From the NCBI RefSeq assembly GCF_024105665.1, contig NZ_JAAAMK010000009.1, positions 62,001 to 126,000 of the forward strand: a DNA stretch of 64,000 nucleotides. Direction: 5' to 3'. The stretch is from Aliihoeflea aestuarii. GTDB lineage: Bacteria; Pseudomonadota; Alphaproteobacteria; Rhizobiales; Rhizobiaceae. Below are positions 35,029 to 44,212 of this stretch, piece after piece. The notes beneath the pieces are model-generated. The model saw only the letters and a list, made by a program, of their open reading frames with translations. It did no database searches and was not told where the DNA came from. How positions within the stretch are numbered: the first letter of the stretch is position 1; each line of letters begins with the position of its first letter. The position numbers and the translations under genes are program-made.

Positions 35029-36231
35029 ATGTCCAATTTCCGCAAGATCTTTGCTGCTTCGGTGGCAGGCACGGCCCTGCTGGCAGCCGGCGCCGCATCC
35101 GCGCAGGAAGAGATCAACGTCGGCATCATCCTCGGCTTCACCGGCCCGCTCGAAAGCATCACGCCGGGCATGGCCGCAGGCGCAGAGCTGGCTTTCTCGG
35201 AAGTCAATGAAAGCGGCCTTCTGCTCGACGGCTCGACGTTGAACCCGATCCGCGCCGATTCCACCTGCATCGACAACGCTGCTGCGACCGCTGCTGCCGA
35301 GCGCCTCGTGACGACCGACAACATCGCCGCCATCATGGGTGCCGACTGCTCTGGCGTGACGATCGGCATCGTCAATGCCGTCGCCGTACCGAACGGCGTC
35401 GTCATGATCTCGCCATCGGCGACGTCGCCTGCGCTGACCACGATCGAGGACAACGACTACTTCTTCCGCACCGCACCGTCGGATGCACGCCAGGGTGAAG
35501 TTCTGACCGAAGTCCTGACCAGCAACGATATCTCGTCGGTCGCCGTTTCCTACACCAACAACGACTACGGCAAGGGCTTCTCCGACGCCTTCGTCGCGGC
35601 CTTCGAGGCGGCCGGCGGCACGGTGACGATCGCCGCTCCGCATGATGACGGCAAGGGTGACTATTCGGCCGAAGTCGGCGCGCTCGCGGCGGCCGGCGGC
35701 GACCTTCTCGTCGTCCTCGGCTATGTCGACCAGGGTGGCGTCGGCATCATCCGCTCGTCCGTCGATACCGGCGCGTTTGATCGCTTCGCGCTCGGTGACG
35801 GCATGTACGGCCAGAGCCTGATCGACGCGATCGGCGACGATCTCGAAGGCACGCTCGGCGTTCTGCCGGGCGCGGAAGGCGAAGGCTCCGAGCTGTTCGC
35901 CGGCCTTGCCGAAACTGCCGGCTTCGACCCGACCAGCTCCTACACCGGCGAAAGCTACGACGCGGCGGCGCTGATCGCGCTCGCCATGCAGAAGGCCGGC
36001 TCGGCCGACCGCACCGCGATCCGCGACGCGATCCTCGAGGTCGCCAACGAGCCGGGCGAGCCGATCCTGCCGGGTGAGCTTGCCAAGGGCCTCCAGATCC
36101 TCGCCGATGGCGGCGACATCGACTATGTCGGCGTCACCAATGTCGAGCTGATCGGCCCCGGCGAAGCTGCCGGCACCTACCGCGAGTACATCGTCGAGAA
36201 CGGCGAGTTCAAGACTGTCGGCTATCGCTGA
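35029..36231 (+). CDS. Branched-chain amino acid ABC transporter, substrate-binding protein
   Basis: Periplasmic binding protein of the HAAT family, 400 residues. A signal peptide with a hydrophobic core at about 8-23 is cut after ASA near residue 24; the mature part starts with EEINVGIILGFTGPLESITPGMAAGAELA, the type I fold of LivJ-like proteins, with IGADCSG-like and VAVSYTNNDYGKGF segments. It probably captures leucine, isoleucine, valine or a related amide. It is followed by a strong terminator, which would give more binding protein than the livGFHM membrane parts encoded downstream. Confidence 0.92.
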   Translation: MSNFRKIFAASVAGTALLAAGAASAQEEINVGIILGFTGPLESITPGMAAGAELAFSEVNESGLLLDGSTLNPIRADSTCIDNAAATAAAERLVTTDNIAAIMGADCSGVTIGIVNAVAVPNGVVMISPSATSPALTTIEDNDYFFRTAPSDARQGEVLTEVLTSNDISSVAVSYTNNDYGKGFSDAFVAAFEAAGGTVTIAAPHDDGKGDYSAEVGALAAAGGDLLVVLGYVDQGGVGIIRSSVDTGAFDRFALGDGMYGQSLIDAIGDDLEGTLGVLPGAEGEGSELFAGLAETAGFDPTSSYTGESYDAAALIALAMQKAGSADRTAIRDAILEVANEPGEPILPGELAKGLQILADGGDIDYVGVTNVELIGPGEAAGTYREYIVENGEFKTVGYR

Positions 36232-36526
36232 TCTTCGGCAAGTCGTGTAAGATTATGGCCCGGCGATAACCTCGCCGGGCCATTTTCGTTCAAAATCGTC
36301 GCACTCACGAGACTGTTTGAGTCCCGCTATCGACTTTTGGGTTTTCAATCGCTATTGGCGCTCCCACGAATTGCGGGGCGTCAGGCCGTAGCCTTGCAAA
36401 TCCGGCGCGGGGGAGCGTCAGGGACCGTTGCGAGAGCCGATGCGCAAACGCGCATGACGGGCTGCCGTATCGGATTGCACCCCTTGCGACGGCACAATCA
36501 AGAAAAACGCGGCCAAGGGGAATTGC
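36232..36526. promoter_or_regulatory. Leader region of livGFHM (295 bp)
   Basis: It starts with the terminator of the binding-protein gene and ends with AAGGGGAATTGC before the livG ATG. It must contain a promoter or allow read-through, but no boxes were identified. I see no coding pattern. Confidence 0.4.
36256..36286 (+). terminator. Intrinsic terminator after the substrate-binding gene
   Basis: A perfect 11-bp stem tggcccggcga (36256-36266) and tcgccgggcca (36272-36282) with a 5-nt loop, followed by tttt. Confidence 0.88.
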
Positions 36527-37315
36527 ATGATCAAAGTGGACGATCTGCATATGCATTTTGGGGGCATCAAGGCGGTCGATGGCGCAAGCATCGAAATCGC
36601 CAAGGGCTCCATCACCGGTCTCATAGGCCCGAACGGTGCCGGAAAGACCACGCTCTTCAACGTCATCGCAGGTCATTACAAGCCGACATCGGGTACGGTC
36701 TGGCTCGACGGCGAGGACATCACCGGCATGGCGCCGCACGAGCTTTTCCACATGGGATTGCTGCGCACCTTCCAGATCGCGCACGAATTCTCGACGCTGA
36801 CCGTGCGCGAGAACCTGATGATGGTGCCGCCGGCCCAGCCCGGCGAAATGCTCGTGGATGTGTGGTTGCGGCCGGGCAAGGTTCGCGAACGCGAAATCGA
36901 AGTGCGCAGGCGCGCCGACGAAGTCATCGAATTCCTCGAGATCAGCCACGTCGCCGACGAACTGGCCGGCAACCTCTCCGGCGGCCAGAAAAAGCTTCTG
37001 GAACTTGGCCGCACCATGATGGTCGACGCCAAGATCGTCTTTCTCGACGAGGTCGGCGCGGGCGTCAACCGCACCCTTTTGAACACGCTCGGCGATGCGA
37101 TCATCCGCCTCAACAAGGAACGCGGCTACACGTTCTGCATGATCGAGCACGACATGGATTTCATCGGCCGTCTTTGCGACCCCGTCATCGTGATGGCGGA
37201 AGGGCATGTGCTGGCCGAAGGCACCGCCGACGAGGTCAAGGCCAACGAGCAGGTCATCGAGGCCTATCTCGGTACGGGCCTTCGCGAAAGGCCGAAGAAG
37301 GGAGCCGTCCAATGA
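36527..37315 (+). CDS. livG: Branched-chain amino acid ABC transporter ATPase LivG
   Basis: First of two ATPases of the HAAT importer, 262 residues. It has Walker A GPNGAGKTT near 36-44, the ABC signature LSGGQKKLLELGRTMM near 148-163 and Walker B KIVFLDEVGAGVN, then the H-loop EHDMDF. The Val-Gly in place of Pro-Thr after the Walker B Asp-Glu is a slight departure from the usual DEPTAG. Its TGA overlaps the livF ATG by 4 bp (ATGA). Operon order is livG-livF-livH-livM. Confidence 0.95.
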   Translation: MIKVDDLHMHFGGIKAVDGASIEIAKGSITGLIGPNGAGKTTLFNVIAGHYKPTSGTVWLDGEDITGMAPHELFHMGLLRTFQIAHEFSTLTVRENLMMVPPAQPGEMLVDVWLRPGKVREREIEVRRRADEVIEFLEISHVADELAGNLSGGQKKLLELGRTMMVDAKIVFLDEVGAGVNRTLLNTLGDAIIRLNKERGYTFCMIEHDMDFIGRLCDPVIVMAEGHVLAEGTADEVKANEQVIEAYLGTGLRERPKKGAVQ

Positions 37316-38016
37316 GCTTCCTGATCGGTGAGAACATGACCGGCGGCTACGGCGGCGCGGACATTCTCCACTCCTGCACCATCGCCGTCGAGAAAGGCGA
37401 GATCGCCGTCATCGTCGGCCCCAACGGCGCGGGCAAGTCGACCGCCATGAAGGCGATGTTCGGCATGCTGGGCCTGCGCGAAGGCCAGGTGCGCCTCGGC
37501 GAGACGGACATCACCACCCTGTCGCCGCAGGATCGCGTGAAGGCAGGAATGGGCTTCGTGCCGCAGACCTCCAACGTTTTCGTCACGATGAGCGTCCAGG
37601 AAAATCTGGAAATGGGCGCCTATATCCGCACCGACGATTTCTCCGACACGATGGCGCAGGTCTTCGACCTGTTCCCGATCCTGAAAGAGAAGCGCAAGCA
37701 GCCGGCGGGCGAACTGTCAGGCGGCCAGCGCCAGCAGGTCGCGGTCGGCCGCGCGCTGATGACCCAGCCTTCGGTCCTGATGCTCGACGAGCCGACGGCG
37801 GGCGTTTCGCCGATCGTCATGGACGAACTCTTCGACCGCATCCTCGACGTCGCCGCCACAGGCATCGCCGTCATGATGGTGGAGCAGAACGCGCGTCAGG
37901 CGCTCGCGATCGCGGATCGCGGCTACGTGCTCGTTCAGGGTCGCAACCGCTTCACCGATACCGGCGAAGCGCTTCTCGCCAATCCCGAGGTTCGCGCCTC
38001 GTTCCTGGGAGGTTGA
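37312..38016 (+). CDS. livF: Branched-chain amino acid ABC transporter ATPase LivF
   Basis: Second ATPase of the importer, 234 residues. Walker A is GPNGAGKSTAMKAMFGM near 36-52, the signature LSGGQRQQVAVGRALM near 135-150, Walker B VLMLDEPTAGVSP and the H-loop MVEQNARQAL, which carries Gln-Asn rather than His-Asp as is usual in LivF. The start overlaps the livG stop by 4 bp. The frame is open long before this ATG but antiparallel to nothing useful; the family N-terminus begins here. Confidence 0.95.
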   Translation: MSFLIGENMTGGYGGADILHSCTIAVEKGEIAVIVGPNGAGKSTAMKAMFGMLGLREGQVRLGETDITTLSPQDRVKAGMGFVPQTSNVFVTMSVQENLEMGAYIRTDDFSDTMAQVFDLFPILKEKRKQPAGELSGGQRQQVAVGRALMTQPSVLMLDEPTAGVSPIVMDELFDRILDVAATGIAVMMVEQNARQALAIADRGYVLVQGRNRFTDTGEALLANPEVRASFLGG

Positions 38017-38018
38017 CG

Positions 38019-39020
38019 ATGGATTTTCTCAATGCCCTCGTCATGTTCGCCAATTTCGTGTTCCTGCCGGGTCTGGCCTATGGCGCGCAGCTCGCGCTCG
38101 GCGCGCTCGGCATCACGCTCGTCTTCGGCATTCTTCGCTTTTCCAATTTCAGCCATGGCGACCTGATGGCCTTCGGCACCATGATCACCATCCTGGTGAC
38201 CTGGTGGCTGATCGGCGCCGGCATCACGCTCGGGCCATTGCCGACCGCGCTTCTGGCACTGCCGATCGGCATTGTCGGCGCAATCCTCATGTCGCTCGCC
38301 ATCGATCGCCTCGTGTTCCGCTTCTATCGGCGGCAAAAATCGGCTTCGATCGTGCTGGTCATGGCCTCGGTCGGTGTCATGTTCATTCTGAACGGCATCG
38401 TCCGCCTCATCATCGGCCCCAACGATCAGCGCTTCGCCGATGGCGAACGCTTCCTGATCACGGTGCGCGAGTTCCGTGAATGGACCGGCCTTGCCGAGGG
38501 ACTGGCGATCCGCCTGCCCGTCGCGATCACGGTCGTCGTCGCGGTCGTCGTCGTCATCGCCCTGTTCTGGTTCCTCAACTATTCGCGCACCGGCAAGGCC
38601 ATGCGCGCCTATTCGGACAATGAGGATCTGGCGCTTCTGTCGGGCATCAACCCGGACAAGGTCGTGCGGGTGACGTGGATCATCGCGGCGGCGCTGGCGA
38701 CCATCGCAGGCGTGCTCTACGGCCTCGACAAGAGCTTCCGCCCCTTCACCTACTTCCAGCTTCTCCTGCCGATGTTCGCAGCCGCGATCGTCGGCGGCAT
38801 CGGCCAGCCGATCGGCGCGATCGCGGGCGGCTTCGTCGTCGCCTTTTCGGAGGTGACGCTGACCTACGCCTACAGGCGGGTGCTCGAATATATGGGCTTC
38901 CAGCCTGAAGGGCTCGTGCAGCTCCTGTCCACCGAATACAAATTCGCGATCTCCTTCGTCATTCTGGTGATCGTCCTTCTCATCCGGCCGACCGGCATAT
39001 TCCGCGGGAGAGTGCTGTGA
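38019..39020 (+). CDS. livH: Branched-chain amino acid ABC transporter permease LivH
   Basis: A 333-residue inner-membrane permease with about eight helices. FLPGLAYGAQLALGALGITLVFGILRFSNFSHGDLMAFG near 18-56 is the LivH hallmark, and AALATIAGVLYGLDKSF and AAAIVGGIGQPIGAIAGGFVV mark the later transport core. GGGAGG lies six bases before the ATG at 38019; a TTG at 38013 lies on top of the site and is rejected. It starts 2 bp after livF and ends overlapping livM by 4 bp. Confidence 0.94.
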   Translation: MDFLNALVMFANFVFLPGLAYGAQLALGALGITLVFGILRFSNFSHGDLMAFGTMITILVTWWLIGAGITLGPLPTALLALPIGIVGAILMSLAIDRLVFRFYRRQKSASIVLVMASVGVMFILNGIVRLIIGPNDQRFADGERFLITVREFREWTGLAEGLAIRLPVAITVVVAVVVVIALFWFLNYSRTGKAMRAYSDNEDLALLSGINPDKVVRVTWIIAAALATIAGVLYGLDKSFRPFTYFQLLLPMFAAAIVGGIGQPIGAIAGGFVVAFSEVTLTYAYRRVLEYMGFQPEGLVQLLSTEYKFAISFVILVIVLLIRPTGIFRGRVL

Positions 39021-40336
39021 GCAATCGCAACCGCATCATCGTTCTCTACAGCGCCATGGCGGCGCTGCTCCTGATCGTCGGCTTTTTCCAGAGCTGGACG
39101 CTTGCCGTCACGATCCTGAATTTGTGCCTGATCTCCGCAATCATGGCTCTCGGGGTCAACATTCAGTGGGGCTATGCCGGCCTGTTCAATGTCGGCATCA
39201 TGGGCTTTGCCGCGCTCGGCGGCCTTGCCGGCGTGCTCGTCGCGATGCCGCCCGTTCCCGGCGCATGGTCGGCAGGCGGCGTCGGTATCGGCCTGTCGGC
39301 GATCGCGCTGCTGGGCACCATCGGGCTGATCGTGCTGGTGCGTTCGCGCATTCGTGGCAAGCGGGGCAACGCGATCGCGATCCTGATCGCCGTTGTCGGC
39401 TATTTCGTGATCCGCCATTTCTTCGATCCGGCCGTAGCCGCCATCGAAAGCTATGACGCCGCGCGCACCGGCTATCTCGGCGGCCTCGGCCTGCCGATCG
39501 TCCTGTCGTGGTTTGTCGGCGGCCTTTTTGCGGCCGGTGCGGCATGGATCGTCGGAAAGGTCGCACTCGGGCTTCGGGCCGACTATCTGGCCATCGCCAC
39601 GCTCGGCATTTCCGAGATCATCATCGCCATCATGCGCAACGAGGAATGGCTCACACGCGGCGTCAAGAACGTCGCCGGCCTGCCCCGCCCCGTCGCCTAC
39701 GAAGTGCAGTTGCAGCAGCAGCCATGGTTCCTCGACCTCGCCACGACGCTGGGAATGCACCCTGCCTTCGCCTCGTCGCTCTATGTGCGCGTGTCCTATG
39801 CGCTCCTGTTCGCGGTCGTGCTGATCATCATCATGTTCCTCGCCGAACGGGCCCTGAACTCGCCCTGGGGCCGCATGATGCGCGCCATCCGCGACAACCG
39901 CGACGCCGCCGCCGCGATGGGCAAGAACGTCACCAAACGCCATCTCCAGGTCTTCGTCCTGGGCTCAGCCGTGGTCGGCGTCGCCGGCGCGATGCTGACG
40001 ACGCTCGACGGACAGTTCACGCCCGGCCAGTACCAGCCCCTGCGTTTCACCTTCCTGATCTGGGTGATGGTGATCGTCGGCGGGTCCGGCAACAATTGGG
40101 GCGCGGTCCTCGGCGGTTTCCTGATCTGGTTCGTCTGGGTCGAGGCGGAGCCCGTCGGCGGCTGGCTGATGTCGGTCCTGACCTCGGGTCTCGGCCCCAC
40201 GAACGCGCTCCGGCTCCATCTCGTCGACGCCGCACCCTATATGCGACCGCTGATGATGGGCCTCATCCTGCTGCTGTGCCTGCGCTTTGCACCGCGCGGG
40301 CTGATCCCCGAGCGCGTCTCACGCGCCAGGCACTGA
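39017..40336 (+). CDS. livM: Branched-chain amino acid ABC transporter permease LivM
   Basis: A 439-residue permease with about ten helices. The core features ILNLCLISAIMALGVNIQWGYAGLFNVGIMGFAALGG near 34-70, LRADYLAIATLGISEIIIAIMRN near 190-212 and ALNSPWGRMMRAIRDNRDAAAAMGKN near 275-300 are those of LivM. It starts with GTG, overlapping the livH stop (GTGA), with GGGAGAG upstream. It is longer than a typical LivM by an insert around residues 90-150 with additional helices. A terminator follows the stop. Confidence 0.94.
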   Translation: MSNRNRIIVLYSAMAALLLIVGFFQSWTLAVTILNLCLISAIMALGVNIQWGYAGLFNVGIMGFAALGGLAGVLVAMPPVPGAWSAGGVGIGLSAIALLGTIGLIVLVRSRIRGKRGNAIAILIAVVGYFVIRHFFDPAVAAIESYDAARTGYLGGLGLPIVLSWFVGGLFAAGAAWIVGKVALGLRADYLAIATLGISEIIIAIMRNEEWLTRGVKNVAGLPRPVAYEVQLQQQPWFLDLATTLGMHPAFASSLYVRVSYALLFAVVLIIIMFLAERALNSPWGRMMRAIRDNRDAAAAMGKNVTKRHLQVFVLGSAVVGVAGAMLTTLDGQFTPGQYQPLRFTFLIWVMVIVGGSGNNWGAVLGGFLIWFVWVEAEPVGGWLMSVLTSGLGPTNALRLHLVDAAPYMRPLMMGLILLLCLRFAPRGLIPERVSRARH

Positions 40337-40341
40337 CACGA

Positions 40342-40372
40342 AAAAGGGCGGCATCGAGCCGCCCTTTTGTTT
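40342..40372 (+). terminator. Intrinsic terminator after livGFHM
   Basis: Stem aaaagggcggc (40342-40352) and gccgccctttt (40358-40368) with loop atcga, followed by gttt. Confidence 0.88.
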
Positions 40373-40396
40373 GAGTGACTTGAGCGGTTTTAACGT

Positions 40397-40439
40397 CGAG
40401 GAATAGATTCCTGTGACGAGCACAGGAATCCATGCCTCA
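40397..40439. repeat. Palindromic hairpin repeat, copy 1
   Basis: A 43-bp near-palindrome with core attcctgtg (40407-40415), loop acgag and cacaggaat (40421-40429), continued by ccatgcctc. It lies between the converging ends of livM and tlpA. Two further copies with the same core lie at 46766-46802 and 46861-46897. Confidence 0.85.
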
Positions 40440-40472
40440 ACCGTCCCACCTGCACCACGGCGCCGAACTCTC

Positions 40473-41147
40473 TCAAATCGCCGCTTCGATCAGCGCCTTC
40501 GCGTCCTCGCTCGCCCATTCGGCCGGCCCGTTCATGTGGCCGAGCAGGCAGCCGTCGGCATCGACCAGCAGCGTTACCGGCAGGCCGAGCGCCAGGTTGC
40601 GGCGGCGAAGTTCGTTGAAGATCCCGAGTGTGTTGTCGCGGTAATAGCCGAGCGAGGCGACGCCGATCTCGTCGAGAAACGCGGTCGGCTTCTCGTCGTC
40701 GCCGGTATCGACATTGACGGCGACGACCTCGAACGTCTCGCCGCCCATTTCGTCCTGCAACTCGTTCAGCGCCGGCATCTCCTCGCGGCACGGCGCGCAC
40801 CACGTCGCCCAAAGATTGACGAGCGTCACCTTGCCGATATCGCTGAGTTGCATTCTTGTGCCCTGCGGGTCGTTGAAGGCGAGATCGCCGACGAGGCGCG
40901 GCGGATCGGCCGGCAGCATCGCCGCCACTTCACCTGTGATCAGCGGGTCGAGCAGTGCGACCTTTTCGGTCTTCGCCTCACAGGCGGCGGCAGCGGCGGG
41001 ATCGACTGCGGCAGTCGCGGGAGCCTGCTCGTTGTTGCCAGATGGCCCGCCCATCACGTATACGCCGAGCGCACCGGCCAAAACGCCGGCGACGGCCGCG
41101 AGCCCGATCAGCCGGCCCGTCGGAAGGTTCGATTGTCCATTAGCCAT
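40473..41147 (-). CDS. tlpA: TlpA-family thiol:disulfide reductase
   Basis: A 224-residue membrane-anchored periplasmic thioredoxin-like protein. A helix at about 11-33 anchors it, a Pro/Ala linker follows, and the thioredoxin domain carries WCAPC with Cys117 and Cys120 in [15 protein letters not shown]. The cis-Pro loop [10 protein letters not shown] is present. TlpA reduces cofactors or copper chaperones for cytochrome c oxidase assembly in rhizobia. GGAG lies eight bases before the ATG. It is divergent from argH with 30 bp between starts, so the promoters overlap. Confidence 0.93.
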   Translation of the reverse strand: MANGQSNLPTGRLIGLAAVAGVLAGALGVYVMGGPSGNNEQAPATAAVDPAAAAACEAKTEKVALLDPLITGEVAAMLPADPPRLVGDLAFNDPQGTRMQLSDIGKVTLVNLWATWCAPCREEMPALNELQDEMGGETFEVVAVNVDTGDDEKPTAFLDEIGVASLGYYRDNTLGIFNELRRRNLALGLPVTLLVDADGCLLGHMNGPAEWASEDAKALIEAAI

Positions 41148-41177
41148 AATCTGTCTCCGGGGACGCGGAATATCACG

Positions 41178-42599
41178 ATGAGCGAAAAGAAGGCCAGCAA
41201 CCAGATGTGGGGCGGACGATTTGCCTCGGGTCCAGCCGCGATCATGGAAGCGATCAACGCCTCCATCGGCTTCGACAGGAAGCTTTACGCGCAGGACATC
41301 CGCGGCTCGCTCGCACAGGCGGACATGCTGGCAGAGCAAGGCATCATCACGACCGAGGACCGCGACAAGATCGTTGGCGGCCTGAACCAGATCAAGCAGG
41401 AAATCGAAGCCGGCACGTTCGAGTTTTCGGCGCGCCTCGAAGACATCCACATGAATGTCGAGGCGCGGCTCGCCGACCTGATCGGCCCCGCCGCCGGACG
41501 GCTTCACACGGCCCGCTCGCGCAATGACCAGGTGGCACTGGATTTCCGCCTTTGGGTGAAGGAGGAATTGCAGCGCCTCGATGCCGCGCTGACCGGCCTG
41601 ATCGACGCATTCCTGACCCGCGCGGAAGAACACGCCGCGACCGTCATGCCCGGCTTCACCCATCTCCAGACCGCCCAGCCCGTCACTTTCGGCCATCACT
41701 GCATGGCCTATGTCGAGATGTTCGGGCGCGACCTGTCGCGCGTGCGCGATGCAATCGAGCGCATGGACGAATCGCCGCTTGGCGCAGCCGCCCTTGCCGG
41801 CACCGGCTTTCCGATCGATCGCCAGATGACGGCGAAAGCGCTCGGCTTCCGCGAACCGACCCGCAACTCAATCGATACCGTGTCCGACCGCGATTTCGCG
41901 CTCGAATTTCTGTCGACCGCGTCGATCTGCGCGACGCATCTGTCGCGTCTAGCCGAAGAGATCGTCATCTGGTCGACACCGCAATTCGGCTTCGTGCGCC
42001 TGTCCGACCAGTATTCGACCGGCTCCTCCATCATGCCGCAGAAGAAGAACCCGGACGCCGCCGAACTCATCCGTGCCAAGACCGGCCGCATCAACGGCCA
42101 CATGATCGCGCTTTTGACGGTCATGAAGGGCCTGCCGCTCGCCTATTCGAAGGACATGCAGGAAGACAAGGAAGCCGTATTCGACGCGGCCGAAACGCTC
42201 GACCTGATGGTCGCCGCCATGACCGGCATGATTTCCGACATGACCGTCCAGAGCGCCGCGATGAAGAAGGCGGCCGGCTCCGGCTATTCCACCGCGACCG
42301 ACCTTGCCGACTGGCTGGTGCGCGAAGCGGGCCTGCCCTTCCGCGAGGCGCATCATGTGACGGGCCGCGCCGTCGCGCTGGCGGAGGAAAAAAAGGTGAC
42401 GCTCGACCGGCTGTCGCTCGTCGACCTGAAGGCCATCGACGAGCGCATCACCGACGACATCTTCTCGGTTCTCTCCGTGCAGGCGTCGGTGAAAAGCCGC
42501 ACCTCCTTCGGCGGCACCGCTCCGCAGGAAGTGCGCCGCCAGATAAGCTACTGGCGAAAGCGTCTGAAACAGGATGCAGGCCGCGCCAAACTTCGCTAA
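41178..42599 (+). CDS. argH: Argininosuccinate lyase
   Basis: Last step of arginine synthesis: argininosuccinate to arginine and fumarate. The 473-residue protein starts with [23 protein letters not shown], has [20 protein letters not shown] near 113-132, [22 protein letters not shown] near 163-184 and the fumarase-superfamily signature [23 protein letters not shown] near 284-306. The start at 41178 gives the family N-terminus. It leads a likely argH-lipoprotein-lysA operon, an arrangement common in rhizobia. Confidence 0.97.
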   Translation: MSEKKASNQMWGGRFASGPAAIMEAINASIGFDRKLYAQDIRGSLAQADMLAEQGIITTEDRDKIVGGLNQIKQEIEAGTFEFSARLEDIHMNVEARLADLIGPAAGRLHTARSRNDQVALDFRLWVKEELQRLDAALTGLIDAFLTRAEEHAATVMPGFTHLQTAQPVTFGHHCMAYVEMFGRDLSRVRDAIERMDESPLGAAALAGTGFPIDRQMTAKALGFREPTRNSIDTVSDRDFALEFLSTASICATHLSRLAEEIVIWSTPQFGFVRLSDQYSTGSSIMPQKKNPDAAELIRAKTGRINGHMIALLTVMKGLPLAYSKDMQEDKEAVFDAAETLDLMVAAMTGMISDMTVQSAAMKKAAGSGYSTATDLADWLVREAGLPFREAHHVTGRAVALAEEKKVTLDRLSLVDLKAIDERITDDIFSVLSVQASVKSRTSFGGTAPQEVRRQISYWRKRLKQDAGRAKLR

Positions 42600-42635
42600 A
42601 GACGAACATCAATCGCATCGATCCGGACGAGGCTC

Positions 42636-42848
42636 ATGGCATCAGGCAGGTTTTTCGCGTCGCTCGCACTCGTGATGGCAGTATCCGTCGCCGTTTCGGC
42701 CTGCGGTCGCCGCCCCGGCTCGCTGGACACGCCCTATCAGGCGGCAATCGACGCCCGTCAGGAAGCTGCCGACAACGACCAGCCCTTGCCGCCGGAGCCG
42801 ACACCGCCGGTCGCCGATCGCCCGTTCATCCTCGACCGCCTTCTCTAA
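42636..42848 (+). CDS. Small lipoprotein, LptM-like
   Basis: A 70-residue lipoprotein precursor. The signal peptide has a hydrophobic core at 5-20 and a lipobox VSAC with the lipidated Cys at residue 23, then CGRRPG, a Pro-rich tail and FILDRLL at the end. Small lipoproteins of this kind sit between argH and lysA in alphaproteobacteria and next to lysA/dapF in gamma-proteobacteria; the latter is LptM (YifL), which helps maturation of the LptD LPS translocon. The position and CGxxG pattern suggest an LptM relative; not proven. Confidence 0.8.
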   Translation: MASGRFFASLALVMAVSVAVSACGRRPGSLDTPYQAAIDARQEAADNDQPLPPEPTPPVADRPFILDRLL

Positions 42849-42861
42849 AGAAGCATCGCCC

Positions 42862-44130
42862 GTGAACCATTTCGATTATCGCAACGGTGTGCTGCATGCC
42901 GAGGACGTATCCGTGCTCGACATCGCGGCCGAAATCGGCACGCCATTCTACTGCTACTCCACTGCCACGTTGACGCGCCACTATAAGGTCTTCGCGGATG
43001 CCTTCGCGGACATGGACGCACTCGTCTGCTACGCGATGAAGGCCAACTCCAACCAGGCGGTCCTGAAGACGCTCGCAAATCTCGGCGCAGGCGCCGACGT
43101 GGTCTCGGAGGGCGAATTGCGCCGCGCGCTGGCGGCCGGCATCCCCGCGCAAAGAATCGTGTTTTCCGGCGTCGGCAAGACCGCGCGGGAGATGGATCTC
43201 GCGCTTTCCGCAGACATCCATTGCTTCAACGTCGAATCCGAGTCCGAACTCGAACTCCTGTCCGAACGCGCGCAGATGGCCGGCAGGACCGCGCCGGTGT
43301 CGCTGCGAATCAACCCGGATGTCGATGCGAAGACCCACGTGAAGATTTCGACCGGCAAGGCCGAGAACAAATTCGGCATCGCCTGGAAGCGCGCCCGCGC
43401 GGCCTATGCGCGCGCCGCCGAACTGCCGGGCCTCAAGATCATCGGCATCGACACCCATATCGGCAGCCAGATCACCGAACTCCAGCCGTTCGACGATGCC
43501 ATCGCGCTGCTGATCGACCTCGTCGGCCAGCTCAAAGCCGACGGTCATGCGATCGAGCATGTGGATATCGGCGGCGGGCTGGGCATCCCCTATCATTTCG
43601 ACAACCAGCCCCCGCCCTTGCCGGACGCCTATGCCGAGACGGTTCGCCGCCGCCTGAAGCCGCTCGGGCTCAAGGTGATCTTCGAACCCGGACGCCTGAT
43701 CGCCGGAAATGCCGGCATTCTCGTCAGCCAGATCATCTATGTGAAGGAAGGCGAGGCGAAGAACTTCCTGATCGTCGATGCGGCGATGAACGATCTCGTG
43801 CGGCCGACGCTTTACGATGCGTTCCACGAAATCCGTCCCGTCGTGGAACCGGGCATGGAGGCCGCGCGCATGATTGTCGACATCGTCGGCCCGGTCTGTG
43901 AGACCGGTGACTATCTCGGACAGGCTCGCGACCTGCCGGCGATGAAAGCGGGCGACCTGATCTACGTAGCGACGGCCGGCGCCTATGGTGCGGTCCAGGC
44001 CGGCACCTACAATTCGCGCCTTTTGGTGCCCGAAGTGTTGGTTTCCGGCGATCGTTTCCATGTCGTGCGCCCGCGCCCGACCTATGACGACCTGATCGGC
44101 CTCGATTCAGTGCCGGACTGGCTGGAATAG
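42862..44130 (+). CDS. lysA: Diaminopimelate decarboxylase
   Basis: Last step of lysine synthesis: meso-diaminopimelate to lysine, PLP-dependent. The 422-residue protein has the PLP lysine Lys60 in CYAMKANSN, the GGGLGIPY glycine loop near 236-243, EPGRLIAGNAG near 275-285 and the dimer active-site Cys in VCETGDYLG near 346-354. The start is GTG at 42862, 13 bp after the lipoprotein stop, without a strong ribosome-binding site. It closes the argH operon. Confidence 0.96.
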   Translation: MNHFDYRNGVLHAEDVSVLDIAAEIGTPFYCYSTATLTRHYKVFADAFADMDALVCYAMKANSNQAVLKTLANLGAGADVVSEGELRRALAAGIPAQRIVFSGVGKTAREMDLALSADIHCFNVESESELELLSERAQMAGRTAPVSLRINPDVDAKTHVKISTGKAENKFGIAWKRARAAYARAAELPGLKIIGIDTHIGSQITELQPFDDAIALLIDLVGQLKADGHAIEHVDIGGGLGIPYHFDNQPPPLPDAYAETVRRRLKPLGLKVIFEPGRLIAGNAGILVSQIIYVKEGEAKNFLIVDAAMNDLVRPTLYDAFHEIRPVVEPGMEAARMIVDIVGPVCETGDYLGQARDLPAMKAGDLIYVATAGAYGAVQAGTYNSRLLVPEVLVSGDRFHVVRPRPTYDDLIGLDSVPDWLE

Positions 44131-44212
44131 CACCCGCATTTCACGATTTGGTGGCCGGCCTCGCCTTCGCCGCGTTTGCTGTTATCCTGCCCGGTGAACG
44201 CAAGGACGGCGA

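Noticed and set aside
40413-41177. Open frame upstream of and continuous with argH
   Set aside because: It runs antisense to tlpA; the argH N-terminus and spacing place the start at 41178.
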